Shown here: positions 34,749 through 44,990 of the stretch, in pieces
Layout: the number at the start of each line of letters is the position of its first letter
Position numbering within the stretch: the first letter of the stretch is position 1
From: Nitrospira sp.
GTDB lineage: Bacteria > Nitrospirota > Nitrospiria > Nitrospirales > Nitrospiraceae
Direction of reading: 5' to 3'
Assembly: GCA_005116965.1 (NCBI GenBank)
Contig: SWDG01000022.1
Span: 118,768-182,767, forward strand
Length of the DNA: 64,000 nucleotides
The notes under the pieces: model-generated
The model's database searches: none
What the model saw: the letters and a program-made list of their open reading frames with translations, nothing else
Told to the model about the DNA's origin: nothing
Program-made: the position numbers and the translations under genes

Positions 34749-35706
34749 TGCGAGGGTGTTGATTACGGGAGGAGCAGGGTTGATCGGCTCGCATATCGCC
34801 GACTGCATGATTCGCGAAGGAGCAAGCGAAATCGTCGTGCTGGATAATTTCTCGCGTGGCAGTCGCGACAATCTTTCCTGGGCTCTCCAACATGGCAGGG
34901 TTGACATCATCACGGGAGACATCCGGGACCGGAAGACCGTTGCAACAGCGATGCGGAATATTGATCTCGTCTTCCACCAAGCAGCCATTCGTATTACCCA
35001 ATGTGCGCAGGAGCCGCGGATGGCGCTGGAAGTGCTTGCCGATGGCACGTTCAATGTCCTAGAAGCGGCTATGGAGGCGGGCGTTAGGAAAATTGTTGCA
35101 GCCTCCTCAGCGTCGATCTATGGATTGGCCGATGATTTTCCGACTGTAGAGTCTCACCATCCTTACAACAACCGTACGTTATATGGAGCAGCCAAGACCT
35201 TCAAAGAAGGGCTGTTGCGGAGTTTTCACGAGATGTATGGGCTTAACTATGTCGCACTTCGATACTTCAATGTGTACGGACCTCGCATGGATGTCCATGG
35301 TGCCTATACGGAAGTCCTGATCCGCTGGATGGAGCGCATCGCACAAGGACAGTCTCCGTTGATTCTGGGTGACGGCACACAGACGATGGATTTTGTTTAC
35401 GTTGAAGACATTGCCCGCGCCAACATTCTGGCTGCGCAAGCTGACGTGATGGATGAGGTGTTTAACGTGGCCACCGGTGTCGAAACTAGCTTGAATGACT
35501 TGGCGAGACAACTGCTCGCGGTGATGGGTTCCCGGCTGCAACCGGAGTATGGCCCGACGCGGGCGATCAACCCGGTTCCGCGACGATGGGCTTCGATCGA
35601 GAAGGCCGCCGCTCTGTTGAATTTCAAAGCCCGCACGTCCTTGGAAGAAGGACTCAGAGCCTTGGTGCAGTGGTGGCGGGCATCGCTCGATGCGAAGGCG
35701 GCATAA
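34735..35706 (+). CDS. NAD-dependent sugar epimerase/dehydratase (UDP-glucose 4-epimerase type)
   Basis: An extended short-chain dehydrogenase of 323 residues. It has the NAD motif GGAGLIGSH, the Ser of ASSASIYG and the catalytic YGAAK. A DDNFSRG-like loop (LDNFSRGSRDN) and YFNVYGPRMD are typical of UDP-hexose 4-epimerases. It probably supplies a galacto-configured UDP-sugar or works on a modified UDP-HexNAc. It sits between the formyltransferase (overlap) and gmd (12-base gap), so it belongs to the same operon. Confidence 0.85.
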   Translation: MRLTDARVLITGGAGLIGSHIADCMIREGASEIVVLDNFSRGSRDNLSWALQHGRVDIITGDIRDRKTVATAMRNIDLVFHQAAIRITQCAQEPRMALEVLADGTFNVLEAAMEAGVRKIVAASSASIYGLADDFPTVESHHPYNNRTLYGAAKTFKEGLLRSFHEMYGLNYVALRYFNVYGPRMDVHGAYTEVLIRWMERIAQGQSPLILGDGTQTMDFVYVEDIARANILAAQADVMDEVFNVATGVETSLNDLARQLLAVMGSRLQPEYGPTRAINPVPRRWASIEKAAALLNFKARTSLEEGLRALVQWWRASLDAKAA

Positions 35707-35718
35707 GAAGGAGCAGGC

Positions 35719-36750
35719 ATGAAACGCGCGCTCGTTACTGGGATTACAGGTCAGGACGGATCTTATTTGACCGAACTGCTGCTGGCGAAGGGCTACGAGG
35801 TGCATGGCCTGATCCGTCGTGCCAGCACCTTCAACACGGGGCGCATCGATCATCTGTTTCAGGACCCGCATCACTCTGATGCCAGGCTGCACCTTCATTA
35901 CGGCGATCTGTCGAACTCGGAACAACTCACGAACGTCATTTACAACATTCGTCCGGACGAAGTGTATCACCTGGGGGCTCAGTCCCATGTGAAAGTCAGT
36001 TTCGATATGCCGGAATACACCGGTGATATCACAGGCCTTGGGACAACGCGACTTCTTGAAGCTATTCGTCGCAGCGGCATTACGACGCGTTTCTATCAAG
36101 CGTCCAGTTCTGAACTCTATGGTGATTCACCGGCACCTCAACACGAGTTGACAGCATTCCGCCCGCGCAGTCCCTATGGAGCAGCCAAGCTGTATGCCTA
36201 CTGGATGGCGACGAACTATCGCCAAGGGTATGGGGTGTGGGCGTGTAACGGAATTCTCTTCAATCATGAGAGTCCTAGACGTGGGCCAACCTTCGTGACG
36301 CGGAAGATTACGATGGGTGTCGCCAATATCTTGGCAGGCAAACAACAGAAACTCTTTCTCGGAAATCTGGATGCGCGGCGTGACTGGGGATATGCGCCGG
36401 ATTATGTCGAAGCCATGTGGCGGATGCTGCAGCAGGACCGACCGGATGATTACGTGATAGGAACAGGAGAAGTCCACACGGTTCGAGAATTCGTCGAAGC
36501 GGCCTTCAGCCACGTCGGGCTGGATTGGGAACAGTGGGTCGCCATCGACCCCCGCTATTACCGCCCGACCGAGGTGGACGATCTCCGGGCCAACCCTTCT
36601 AAGGCCAAAAGACAACTCGGCTGGGAGCCCAAGGTCACCTTTAGGGACTTGGTAAAGTTGATGGTCGATCACGACGTGGAGACCGTGCGGGGCGGCACAG
36701 CAGTGCTCTCTGCGGTATCAGGAAAACCCATCGCGTCACTGGCGGCTTGA
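35719..36750 (+). CDS. gmd: GDP-mannose 4,6-dehydratase
   Basis: Gmd converts GDP-mannose to GDP-4-keto-6-deoxymannose, the branch point for GDP-fucose, perosamine and colitose. The 343-residue protein has [24 protein letters not shown], the substrate-binding [15 protein letters not shown] stretch and RPTEVDDL near the end. YGAAK is the catalytic Tyr-Lys pair. These motifs are diagnostic for Gmd. It is followed by a reductase/epimerase, a ColD-like dehydratase and a perosamine-synthase-like aminotransferase, all of which could use its product. Confidence 0.95.
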   Translation: MKRALVTGITGQDGSYLTELLLAKGYEVHGLIRRASTFNTGRIDHLFQDPHHSDARLHLHYGDLSNSEQLTNVIYNIRPDEVYHLGAQSHVKVSFDMPEYTGDITGLGTTRLLEAIRRSGITTRFYQASSSELYGDSPAPQHELTAFRPRSPYGAAKLYAYWMATNYRQGYGVWACNGILFNHESPRRGPTFVTRKITMGVANILAGKQQKLFLGNLDARRDWGYAPDYVEAMWRMLQQDRPDDYVIGTGEVHTVREFVEAAFSHVGLDWEQWVAIDPRYYRPTEVDDLRANPSKAKRQLGWEPKVTFRDLVKLMVDHDVETVRGGTAVLSAVSGKPIASLAA

Positions 36751-36763
36751 AAGCAAGGGAGCT

Positions 36764-37747
36764 ATGGAATTCTGGACGGGGCGTACAGTGCTGGTGACTG
36801 GGGGCAACGGGTTCATCGGCAGCCATGTGGTGGAACAGTTGGTAGCGGCAGGGGCGGTCGTCACGTCGACGGCGTCGTCAGAACGGACGAAATACCGTTA
36901 CCTGGATAGGGTACGCCATGCGATTCGCACGGTCGTGGGTGATCTCGCCGATCCGGTCTGTGCACAAGAAGCCGTGAGGGGACAGGAGATCGTCATGCAT
37001 CTCGCCGCGCGGGTTGGTGGGCTGCAGTACAATCTGGCTCATCCCGGCTCAATTTTTCGTGACAACATGGCGGCGTTCTTGTCTGTCATCGAAGCCGCAC
37101 GGCAGGAGAGGGTGGATCGATTTTTGGTTACGAGCTCGGCCTGTGTCTATCCACGAGATTGTTCGGTCCCGACACCGGAGGCGGAGGGGTTCGTCGGTCG
37201 GCCGGAGCCGAGCAATGAGGGGTATGGGTGGGTCAAGCGCATGGAAGAATTTCTCGGTGGCGCTTATGCCAGGGAATATGGCATGCAGGTACGTGTGGCG
37301 CGTCCCTACAATGCCTATGGTCCACGGGACAACTTTGATGAATCCTCCAGCCATGTCATTCCGGCGCTGATCCGGCGGGTAGTGCGGGGCGACAATCCAC
37401 TGGTTGTCTGGGGAGACGGCCTTGCGACGCGCAGTTTTCTATACGTGACGGACTTTGCCCGCGGTCTGCTGGCAGCAACCGAGCGTGGAGCCAACGCGGA
37501 GCCCATCAATCTCGGCAGCGACGAAGAAGTGACGATCTGCCACCTCGCGCAGTTGGTCGTCGAAGAATCGGACAGCGCGGCCAGAATTCTGTTCGATTCG
37601 TCAAAACCGGTGGGCCAGCCTCGCCGTGCCTGCGAGACCAGTAGGGCCGGACGACTTCTAGATTTTCGAGCATCGGTGCCATTGCGGGATGGTTTGCGTG
37701 AAACCATCCAATGGTATCGAACGTACCAAGCAGCAGTGGCTGCTTGA
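36764..37747 (+). CDS. GDP-4-keto-6-deoxy-sugar epimerase/reductase-like SDR (Fcl/ColC type)
   Basis: A 327-residue extended short-chain dehydrogenase. The start TVLVTGGNGFIGSHVVEQL is the NAD(P) site. The stretch LAARVGGLQYNLAHP resembles the LAAKVGGI-type signature of GDP-fucose synthase (Fcl). SSACVYPRD and YGWVK give the catalytic Ser and Tyr-Lys. Following gmd and preceding a ColD-like gene, it could be the ColC-type epimerase/reductase that finishes a GDP-3,6-dideoxyhexose. Substrate is inferred from context only. Confidence 0.78.
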   Translation: MEFWTGRTVLVTGGNGFIGSHVVEQLVAAGAVVTSTASSERTKYRYLDRVRHAIRTVVGDLADPVCAQEAVRGQEIVMHLAARVGGLQYNLAHPGSIFRDNMAAFLSVIEAARQERVDRFLVTSSACVYPRDCSVPTPEAEGFVGRPEPSNEGYGWVKRMEEFLGGAYAREYGMQVRVARPYNAYGPRDNFDESSSHVIPALIRRVVRGDNPLVVWGDGLATRSFLYVTDFARGLLAATERGANAEPINLGSDEEVTICHLAQLVVEESDSAARILFDSSKPVGQPRRACETSRAGRLLDFRASVPLRDGLRETIQWYRTYQAAVAA

Positions 37748-39069
37748 TGAGACCCACGAACATGATGATGAAGAAACACACGATTGGGATAGGAGCAGAT
37801 TATCGCCAAGATCTGCGACGCCTGATCGCTTCTGCGCTGCAGAACAGACAGGAGTGTTCTGCCGTCGAAGGCTTGGAGCTGTGCCGCTCAACGCTTGGGG
37901 AGGAGGAATTCCTCGCCGCAGTTGACGTGCTGCTGGACGGACACCTGACTATGGGGCCCCAGACGGAGGCGTTCGAGGCCGAATGGTCAGCTTGGCTGCC
38001 AACAGACTTCTCGTTGATGGTCAATTCTGGGTCATCGGCAAATCTCTTGATGCTGTCAGCCCTGACATTTCCCGGAAATCCTGATGGATTGAGGCCTGGT
38101 GACGAAGTCATTCTTCCAGCTGTCGGTTGGTCCACGTCGTTGTTTCCGATCTCCCAGACCGGTTGTGTCCCTGTTCTGGTAGACGTGGATCGCGACACCC
38201 TCAATCTCAGCCCCGAGAAAGTCGAGGAGGCAGTCACTGACAAAACTCGCGCCATTCTGGCGATTCATCTTCTGGGCAATCCGTGTGACATTCCGGCTCT
38301 GCAAACAATTGCAGACCGGCACGGTCTCTATCTGTTGGAAGATTGTTGTGAAGCCCATGGAGCCTCCATCGAGGGACGCCGAGTCGGCACCTTCGGTGCC
38401 CTCGCAGCCTTCAGTTTTTATTACTCACATCACATGACGAGTATTGAAGGTGGGATGGTCTGTGGGCAGGATCGGTCTACTTGGCGCGATGGGCTCGTGT
38501 CCCAGCGGGCGCACGGATGGATTAGAGGGCGGAGCGACCGTGACCAGTGGGCCAAGAACTATCCTGACATTGATCCTCGATGGCTCTTTGCGACAACGGG
38601 CTACAATGTCCGTCCAACCGATCTGAATGCCGCCATCGGCCGCGCTCAATTGCGAAAACTTTCAGGATTCATCGAACAACGGGTTGCGATCCGCCGTCGC
38701 CTGCTGGATCGGTTGAGACCGTACGAGTCTTGGTTGGCCGTTCAGCGTGAGCTTCCAGGGCACAGTCACGCGGCCTTTGGTTTGTCGCTTATGGTACGGC
38801 CTGATGCCCCGTTCGGGCGAAAGAAATTGCAAGCATTTTTGGAAGCCCGTCGGATTGAAACTAGGCCTATCGTGGGAGGCAACTTCGCACGACAGCCGGT
38901 AATGGGACATGTCCCGCATCGTTGCAGTGGCCTGCTGGCCAATGCCGATCTCGTTCATTGCAATGGCCTGATGATCGGCAACCATGCGGATCTGACGGCC
39001 GCCCAAGAAGATCACTTGATTGCGTGCATCGCTGAATTCATGGAGTCGCACGCACTGCGCGCGGCGTAG
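37747..39069 (+). CDS. ColD/RfbH-like sugar 3-dehydratase (PLP fold, His replaces Lys)
   Basis: This 440-residue protein has the DegT aminotransferase fold (VNSGSSANLLMLSALTF, LLEDCCEAHGA). In the place of the PLP lysine it reads FYYSHHMTSIEGG, with H228 aligned to the Lys. That substitution is the hallmark of ColD and E1/RfbH, which remove the C3 hydroxyl of a 4-keto-6-deoxy sugar using PMP. Further ColD-like stretches are RAHGWIRG, GYNVRPTDLN and RIETRPIVGGNF. With gmd two genes upstream, a GDP-4-keto-3,6-dideoxymannose product is likely. The start overlaps the upstream stop (TGATG). Confidence 0.86.
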   Translation: MRPTNMMMKKHTIGIGADYRQDLRRLIASALQNRQECSAVEGLELCRSTLGEEEFLAAVDVLLDGHLTMGPQTEAFEAEWSAWLPTDFSLMVNSGSSANLLMLSALTFPGNPDGLRPGDEVILPAVGWSTSLFPISQTGCVPVLVDVDRDTLNLSPEKVEEAVTDKTRAILAIHLLGNPCDIPALQTIADRHGLYLLEDCCEAHGASIEGRRVGTFGALAAFSFYYSHHMTSIEGGMVCGQDRSTWRDGLVSQRAHGWIRGRSDRDQWAKNYPDIDPRWLFATTGYNVRPTDLNAAIGRAQLRKLSGFIEQRVAIRRRLLDRLRPYESWLAVQRELPGHSHAAFGLSLMVRPDAPFGRKKLQAFLEARRIETRPIVGGNFARQPVMGHVPHRCSGLLANADLVHCNGLMIGNHADLTAAQEDHLIACIAEFMESHALRAA

Positions 39070-39084
39070 GAGCTGGAAGTGGCC

Positions 39085-40257
39085 ATGTCGATTCCGTTGA
39101 CGAAACTTTCCGTTGCCGACGAAGAACGTGCGGCCGTCGAGGCCGTCCTCCGCTCAGGCTGGCTCACGCAGGGGCCGCAGGTGGCGGCCTTCGAACAGGA
39201 GTTTGCCGCTGCGGTCGGTTCCGCTCATGCTTGTGCGGTTTCGAACTGCACCACTGCGCTGCACCTTGCCTTACGAGCGGTAGGCGTCAGACCGGGCGAT
39301 GAGGTTATCACTGTCAGTCATTCGTTCATTGCCACAGCCAACAGTATCCGCCACTGCGGCGCCCGGCCGGTCTTAATCGATATTGGGCAAGATGGTTTCA
39401 ATATTGATCCATCCTTGATCGCTGCCGCCATTACCTCGCGTACGAAAGCGGTGCTCTGTGTCCATCAGATGGGCATGCCGTGCGATCTTGGCAGGATCCT
39501 ACCGATCGTCCACGCACATGGGCTTGCGTTGATTGAAGATGCGGCCTGCGCGATTGGAAGCGAAATCCGCCTCGATGGACGATGGGAGCGCATCGGTCGG
39601 CCGCACGGCGACATCGCCTGTTTTTCGTTTCATCCGCGTAAGGTGATCACGGCCGGGGAGGGCGGCATGCTGACCACAGCCAATCCGGAATATGATCGCC
39701 TTTTCCGATTGTGGCGCCAGCATGGAATGACCGTCACCGACCGGCAGCGGCACGACACGAGTCAGGTGATCTTCGAAGCTTATGATGATCTTGGGTACAA
39801 CTATCGGATGACGGATCTCCAAGCCGCGCTCGGTCGAGCGCAACTTGCCAAACTGTCTGAGGTCATCCATGAACGGCGCCGACTCGCCACGCGCTATCAC
39901 GACCTGCTTGCGACGCGCACGGAGTGCATGGCTCCGAGTGAGCCGGAATGGGCCCGCAGTAACTGGCAAAGCTACTGCGTCGGCCTTCCGAAAGACTGTG
40001 ACCAGCGCAGCGCCATGCAGGTGCTGCTGGCCCGAGGCATTACCACGAGGCGCGGCATCATGTGTGCTCACCGTGAACCGACATACGCCAAGGAGCCATG
40101 GAGACAGGGGAGCGCATTAGTGCACAGCGAACGGGCCCAGGACTGCTCGATCCTGCTGCCGCTATATCCAGGCATTACTCGAGATGAGCAGGATTGGGTG
40201 GTGCAGCAGCTCGAGGTCGTTACGAGGGAAACTCTGCCGGTGAGAGGGAACCAATGA
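39085..40257 (+). CDS. DegT-family aminotransferase, perosamine-synthase-like
   Basis: A PLP-dependent sugar aminotransferase of 390 residues. It has AVSNCTTALHLALRAVGVRP, the IEDAACAIGSE segment and the PLP lysine K186 in FHPRKVITAGEGG. The pattern is close to GDP-perosamine synthases and related 4-aminotransferases, which act on the Gmd product. With the formyltransferase in the same operon, an N-formylperosamine-like sugar is one possible outcome. A GTG two codons upstream fits the AGGAG spacing better, so the true start may be 39079. The stop overlaps the next ATG. Confidence 0.85.
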   Translation: MSIPLTKLSVADEERAAVEAVLRSGWLTQGPQVAAFEQEFAAAVGSAHACAVSNCTTALHLALRAVGVRPGDEVITVSHSFIATANSIRHCGARPVLIDIGQDGFNIDPSLIAAAITSRTKAVLCVHQMGMPCDLGRILPIVHAHGLALIEDAACAIGSEIRLDGRWERIGRPHGDIACFSFHPRKVITAGEGGMLTTANPEYDRLFRLWRQHGMTVTDRQRHDTSQVIFEAYDDLGYNYRMTDLQAALGRAQLAKLSEVIHERRRLATRYHDLLATRTECMAPSEPEWARSNWQSYCVGLPKDCDQRSAMQVLLARGITTRRGIMCAHREPTYAKEPWRQGSALVHSERAQDCSILLPLYPGITRDEQDWVVQQLEVVTRETLPVRGNQ

Positions 40258-43200
40258 AGATTCTGTTTTTTGCGCCAGATGCCATGCGTCCCAACGGAGA
40301 AGGTTCGTATGCGCACCATAATATCCGTGCGGGTCTGCTCCAACTCGGTCACGAGATCATCGATTTCGACTATCGAGGCGCTATGCAATCATTCGGCCAG
40401 GAGGGTACGACTCAGCAGGTCAAAAAGCTCCTCACACGCACGCGTCCCGACCTGTTCTTCCATATGCACTACATGGACGAGCTCTCTCCGGAACTTGCCT
40501 CCTATATCACAGAGGAGACCGATGTAGTGTTAGCGGTCTTCTTCAGCGACGATGATTGGAGGCTGTCCGATTCCCTTAAAATCGCGGGACAATATCATGC
40601 CGTCGTGACGACGTGCCGCGAGGCCGTCGATCGTTACCGCGAGCATGGAATCACGCAGGTCCTCTACGCGCCGTACGCATGCAATCCAGATCTGTATCAT
40701 CCACTGGAGGGGCTGAAGAAGTATGACGTCACGTTCGTGGGACAGGGTTATCGTGGAAGGCCAGAGCTGGTGCAGTGGCTCAAGGAGCAAGGGGTCAATA
40801 TTCAGGTATGGGGACAGGGGTGGGAAGAGCACCCTGCATTGCGGGACATTGCTGGAGGCTTCCTGCCTCATCAGGCCATGATCGAGGTATTTGCACAGTC
40901 CAAAATTGTCCTCGGTATGTCCTGGGTGTCGGGTGACGGTGTGACGCTCCAAATCAAAGGGAGAACGTTTGAGTATGCAGCCTGCAGGGCCTTCCAACTC
41001 ACGACTTATGATGAACGGTTGAAGCTGCTCTTTCGCGACGGAGACGAGATCGTCTTTTATCGGGATCGAGAAGAGTTATTGAAGAAGATCCGGCACTATC
41101 TTGTCCATCCGGAAGAGCGGGAGCACATAGCCCAGGCGGCCTACCTGCGCGCTCTCGGGGATCATACCTGGACGCAGCGGCTCAAACAGATTTTGGGGGA
41201 GATCATTCAATTCCAGCGTGTGAGAGGAGATGCCTTCCAGTATTCGATGGGATCGGCAACTCCCTCGGTGGCCGTGATCACGTACGTCTATAACGGTGCG
41301 AGGTATATCGAGGAACTGATTCAGTCCGTTCTAACCCAGACCTACCAAGACTTTGAATTCCTCATTCTAGATGATGGATCTACCGACGACACGAGGGACA
41401 TCGTCTCGCGCTATCTCCATGAGCATCGCATCCGGTATGTCTATCAGGAAAATATCGGTCGCAATCTCGATGCCTTTCACGAACTAATCAATCGGAGCGT
41501 AGCGCTCACATCGGCACCGTATGTCTGTTTTGCCGGGGCTGATGATGTGTTTCTCCCGGATAAGTTAGCGATGCAGGTGGCGGCTTTCTCCGGTAATTCG
41601 GAGTTAGACATTGTGTTTTCTGATGGATACCACATTGATGCTGACGGGCGCCCGCTGGGATCGGATTTTGGCTTCACCGAGTCGAAGACCTTCACAGCTC
41701 GCAGCTTATTGCGCACGCTCTTCAAGAAAAACATCATCGCGCATCCCACGGTCATGATGACCCGCCAGTCCATCATCGCTATGGGTGGATTTGAAGGCGG
41801 CTATGCGACGGATCCTCACTTCTGGCTTAAATCAGCTCCGTTCCTACGATTTCGGTATCTCGATCGCAAACTGATCAAATACCGAATTCATGAACAGGGT
41901 GCTTCCACCAGTTCCCGCAACAGAACAGTGCCGGAAACCGTCGCCTTGCTGACGAAAATGCGTAAGCGCTACACCATCGCCGATTTGTACCCCGAAATTG
42001 CGGACTGTGCTGATAAGGGCGCGGCGCTGTACAGCGCGTACCTCCATTTTGGAAATGTGCTCTTTACCGCGAACATTCCGGTTCCGGCGCTCGCTGTCTT
42101 GGAATATGCCTGTGCGCTGGAGCATCGCCCGGGCGGAGTGGAGGCGATGAACAACGCCGCCGTCGCCCTGTGGTTGATGGGAATCCATGACAAGAGCTTG
42201 CGACTGTGGGCCTCATTGGAGGAGCGTGTGTCGACCTCAACGCAAGTCGCGCATAACCTCTCAGTCGTGAAGCAGCTTCAACGTGGCTTGCAACGTGTGC
42301 AAGATGGATTCATTTTGCTATCGGAATCGTCACAAGAGAACGAGTTGCTAAGACACCTCGATCCGCCGAATGACCTGGCGGCGGACCACCGCCAGGCAGG
42401 ATGGCCATTGCTCGGTATTCAGAGATTTCAGGGCGACAGGGCCCAGCAGAAGCTCCCCGTGTCCTCCTGTGAGGCAAACAGAGAAAGGCCTGAAGGCGCT
42501 CCGTTGGTTTCGGTCATCATGCCAACGCATAACCGGCCGCAACAATTACAGCGGGCGGTAGCGAGTGTTTTGGCACAGACGTACCAGGATTTTGAAGTCA
42601 TCGTGATCAACGACGCGGGTTGCGAGGTGGAGTCAGCGCTAGCCGGTCTGAATGCCGCTGGACGGGTCACATATGTTCGACATGCAGTTAACCGTGGGCT
42701 ATCTGCCGCTCGCAATACCGGACTCAAGCTCGCACGTGGGAAATATGTCGCATACCTGGACGACGATGACCGGTATTTGCCTGACCACCTGGAAACGCTT
42801 GTCAGTTTCTTGAAAACACACCACGAACGGGCCGTCTACACCGATGCCTGGCGTGTACATGAACAACGGCAGGGAGATCAGTACATTGAGACCAAGCGCG
42901 ACGTTCCCTATTCCTATGAGTTCGATGCTGCACGGCTGCTCATCTCCAACTATTTCCCGGTCTTGACCGTAATGCATGAACGGGCTTGTCTTGAGGTGAC
43001 AGGTTTGTTCGATGAATCACTGACTTCTCATGAAGACTGGGATCTCTGGATCAGGATTTCACGACGGTATCCCTTCAAGCATCTGAAGAGGGTGACCGCG
43101 GAGTTCACGTGGCGGACTGATGGTTCGTCCATGACCAGTAGCCGGCGTCCGGATTTCTTGCGGACTGCGGCAATTATCTACGACAAATATCGTTCAGATT

Positions 43201-44900
43201 CGGAAGCGATTCCTGGTGTACGCGAGGCGCAGAAGTGCATCTTGCAGGAATTCCAGGCAAATCTCGTGGGGACGCCAGTCATGACCTGTTCCATTATTAT
43301 TCCAACCTGGAACAAGGTCGAATTGACTCGACAATGTCTGACTGCTCTCGCCGCTGCCACCACGGACGTTTCGTTTGAGGTGATCATCGTCGACAATGGT
43401 TCCACGGACGGCACCAGGGAGTTTCTGTCGGAGCTAAAAGGCGATGTCCAGATTATCCTGAACGACCAGAACTTGGGGTTTGCAAAAGCCTGCAACCAAG
43501 GAGCACGAGCCGCACGCGGTAAGTACCTGGTGTTTCTAAACAACGACACGATTCCGCAGTCGCAGTGGCTCAACCCGTTGGTGAGCGAAGTTGATGAGCA
43601 CTCGGACGTCGGGATTGTGGGTAGTAAGTTACTGTTTGCCGATGGGTCCATCCAGCATGCGGGGGTGGTCTTCATGCGGTCCATTATGAGTCCCTATCAC
43701 ATCTACCGATCAGTTCCTGGTTCTAAGCCTGGCGTCAATCAACGGTGTGCGTTCCAGGCAGTCACTGCGGCCTGTATGCTGATTCGACAAGAGCTTTTTG
43801 AGGAGGTGCAAGGATTCGACGAAGCCTTCATCAATGGGTTTGAAGATGTAGATCTCTGCTTGAAGGTTCGAGAGAAGGGCTATCAGGTGATCTACCAGCC
43901 ACGGAGCGTCGTCTATCACTTGGAAAGCCAGACTCCCGGTCGAAAGGAGCACGACGAACAGAACAGCCAACTGCTCCTAGAAAGATGGGGCACCCATTGG
44001 TGGCTGGGGGACGAAGATCTTCACTATTACCAGAATGGATTCAAATTAGTGCGTGGCAGTCAGGATGTCAAATTCGCGACGCAATTGGAGCCTATGACTG
44101 ATATCTATGATCGTGCTTCCTGGGCCCATATCGCGGCCGCGCAAACCGCTGCACTGAAGAAGGATTGGGCGGCTGTGAAACGTGAGCTGCGGATGGTGGA
44201 GAATTGGCCGAACGACCAGTTTGTGCTGTCCTGGGGTGCGATGGTGGCCGAGCGTCTCCAAGAGCCGATTAGCCGTACCAAGTTTCTCTCGCGCTATGTG
44301 GCGTTGGTCGATGCGCCGGTTGAGCGGATCGCGCTGATCCGTGCCTTGCTGGAACAGAAGGATCTGGTGGGGGCAGAGGAACAGCTCCGGATCTTACTCG
44401 CGTCTTCCCCGAATCATGCAGAAGGGCTGTTGCTGAGAGGCATTCTCCACATGCAACGGGAACAATACGAGCCAGCGGAGACGGCCTTTGGTTCGGCGAT
44501 GCGAGAGGGAGCCGATCGCAAGAAATGTCTCATGGGAATGGGAATGGCTGCAATGGGACGGGCCTACACACAGGGAGCCTGGGAGCACTTTCTCCACGTG
44601 TTAGAGGAGTATCCAGATGATGCCGAAGCCATCCATTGGCTCGTACGCGCCGGTACGGCACAAAACCGCTGGGATGAGCTGAGCCGGCATTTGTGCAAGT
44701 ATTTGGTGCGCAATCCAGCTGACTTGGCGATCCGTTTTGCGCTGGCGGGTGCGTTGGTTCGAGGAGAGCAAATCGAGGCGGCAAGTCTAGAATACGAAAC
44801 GCTTCGTGCGCTCGCACCGACGTTTGATGGTTTGAACGAACTCGGTCAAGCCATCGCAAGAAAACAAGCCGTGTCCACAATGGAAGCCGCGCACTCTTGA
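40254..44900 (+). CDS. Giant multi-domain glycosyltransferase (CgeB-like + three GT2 + TPR)
   Basis: The 1,548-residue protein appears to join four transferase modules. Residues 1-330 are CgeB-like. GT2-A begins near 339 (VAVITYVYNGARYIEEL, DDGSTDDT, GADDVFLPDK). GT2-B begins near 752 (VSVIMPTHNRPQQLQRA, YLDDDDRYLPDH). GT2-C begins near 1012 (CSIIIPTWNKVELTRQ, FLNNDTIPQSQW, GFEDVDLCLKV). Helical repeat regions lie between GT2-A and GT2-B and at 1290-1548, the latter TPR-like. No membrane segment or signal peptide is seen, so it should act in the cytoplasm, fitting flagellin glycosylation before export. Each GT2 module keeps Asp-rich motifs. Confidence 0.88.
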   Translation: MKILFFAPDAMRPNGEGSYAHHNIRAGLLQLGHEIIDFDYRGAMQSFGQEGTTQQVKKLLTRTRPDLFFHMHYMDELSPELASYITEETDVVLAVFFSDDDWRLSDSLKIAGQYHAVVTTCREAVDRYREHGITQVLYAPYACNPDLYHPLEGLKKYDVTFVGQGYRGRPELVQWLKEQGVNIQVWGQGWEEHPALRDIAGGFLPHQAMIEVFAQSKIVLGMSWVSGDGVTLQIKGRTFEYAACRAFQLTTYDERLKLLFRDGDEIVFYRDREELLKKIRHYLVHPEEREHIAQAAYLRALGDHTWTQRLKQILGEIIQFQRVRGDAFQYSMGSATPSVAVITYVYNGARYIEELIQSVLTQTYQDFEFLILDDGSTDDTRDIVSRYLHEHRIRYVYQENIGRNLDAFHELINRSVALTSAPYVCFAGADDVFLPDKLAMQVAAFSGNSELDIVFSDGYHIDADGRPLGSDFGFTESKTFTARSLLRTLFKKNIIAHPTVMMTRQSIIAMGGFEGGYATDPHFWLKSAPFLRFRYLDRKLIKYRIHEQGASTSSRNRTVPETVALLTKMRKRYTIADLYPEIADCADKGAALYSAYLHFGNVLFTANIPVPALAVLEYACALEHRPGGVEAMNNAAVALWLMGIHDKSLRLWASLEERVSTSTQVAHNLSVVKQLQRGLQRVQDGFILLSESSQENELLRHLDPPNDLAADHRQAGWPLLGIQRFQGDRAQQKLPVSSCEANRERPEGAPLVSVIMPTHNRPQQLQRAVASVLAQTYQDFEVIVINDAGCEVESALAGLNAAGRVTYVRHAVNRGLSAARNTGLKLARGKYVAYLDDDDRYLPDHLETLVSFLKTHHERAVYTDAWRVHEQRQGDQYIETKRDVPYSYEFDAARLLISNYFPVLTVMHERACLEVTGLFDESLTSHEDWDLWIRISRRYPFKHLKRVTAEFTWRTDGSSMTSSRRPDFLRTAAIIYDKYRSDSEAIPGVREAQKCILQEFQANLVGTPVMTCSIIIPTWNKVELTRQCLTALAAATTDVSFEVIIVDNGSTDGTREFLSELKGDVQIILNDQNLGFAKACNQGARAARGKYLVFLNNDTIPQSQWLNPLVSEVDEHSDVGIVGSKLLFADGSIQHAGVVFMRSIMSPYHIYRSVPGSKPGVNQRCAFQAVTAACMLIRQELFEEVQGFDEAFINGFEDVDLCLKVREKGYQVIYQPRSVVYHLESQTPGRKEHDEQNSQLLLERWGTHWWLGDEDLHYYQNGFKLVRGSQDVKFATQLEPMTDIYDRASWAHIAAAQTAALKKDWAAVKRELRMVENWPNDQFVLSWGAMVAERLQEPISRTKFLSRYVALVDAPVERIALIRALLEQKDLVGAEEQLRILLASSPNHAEGLLLRGILHMQREQYEPAETAFGSAMREGADRKKCLMGMGMAAMGRAYTQGAWEHFLHVLEEYPDDAEAIHWLVRAGTAQNRWDELSRHLCKYLVRNPADLAIRFALAGALVRGEQIEAASLEYETLRALAPTFDGLNELGQAIARKQAVSTMEAAHS

Positions 44901-44990
44901 ATTGACTCAGCGTGCCGTGTGCCCTGGATGTGTCGAAGACGGCTCCGAAGATTGCTTCACTGCTTTCGGGCGAACTGAAGATACGAAGGA

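Noticed and set aside
37711-37746. Longer start for the ColD-like gene
   Set aside because: The extra codons overlap the upstream gene and the TGATG overlap at 37747 is a better start.
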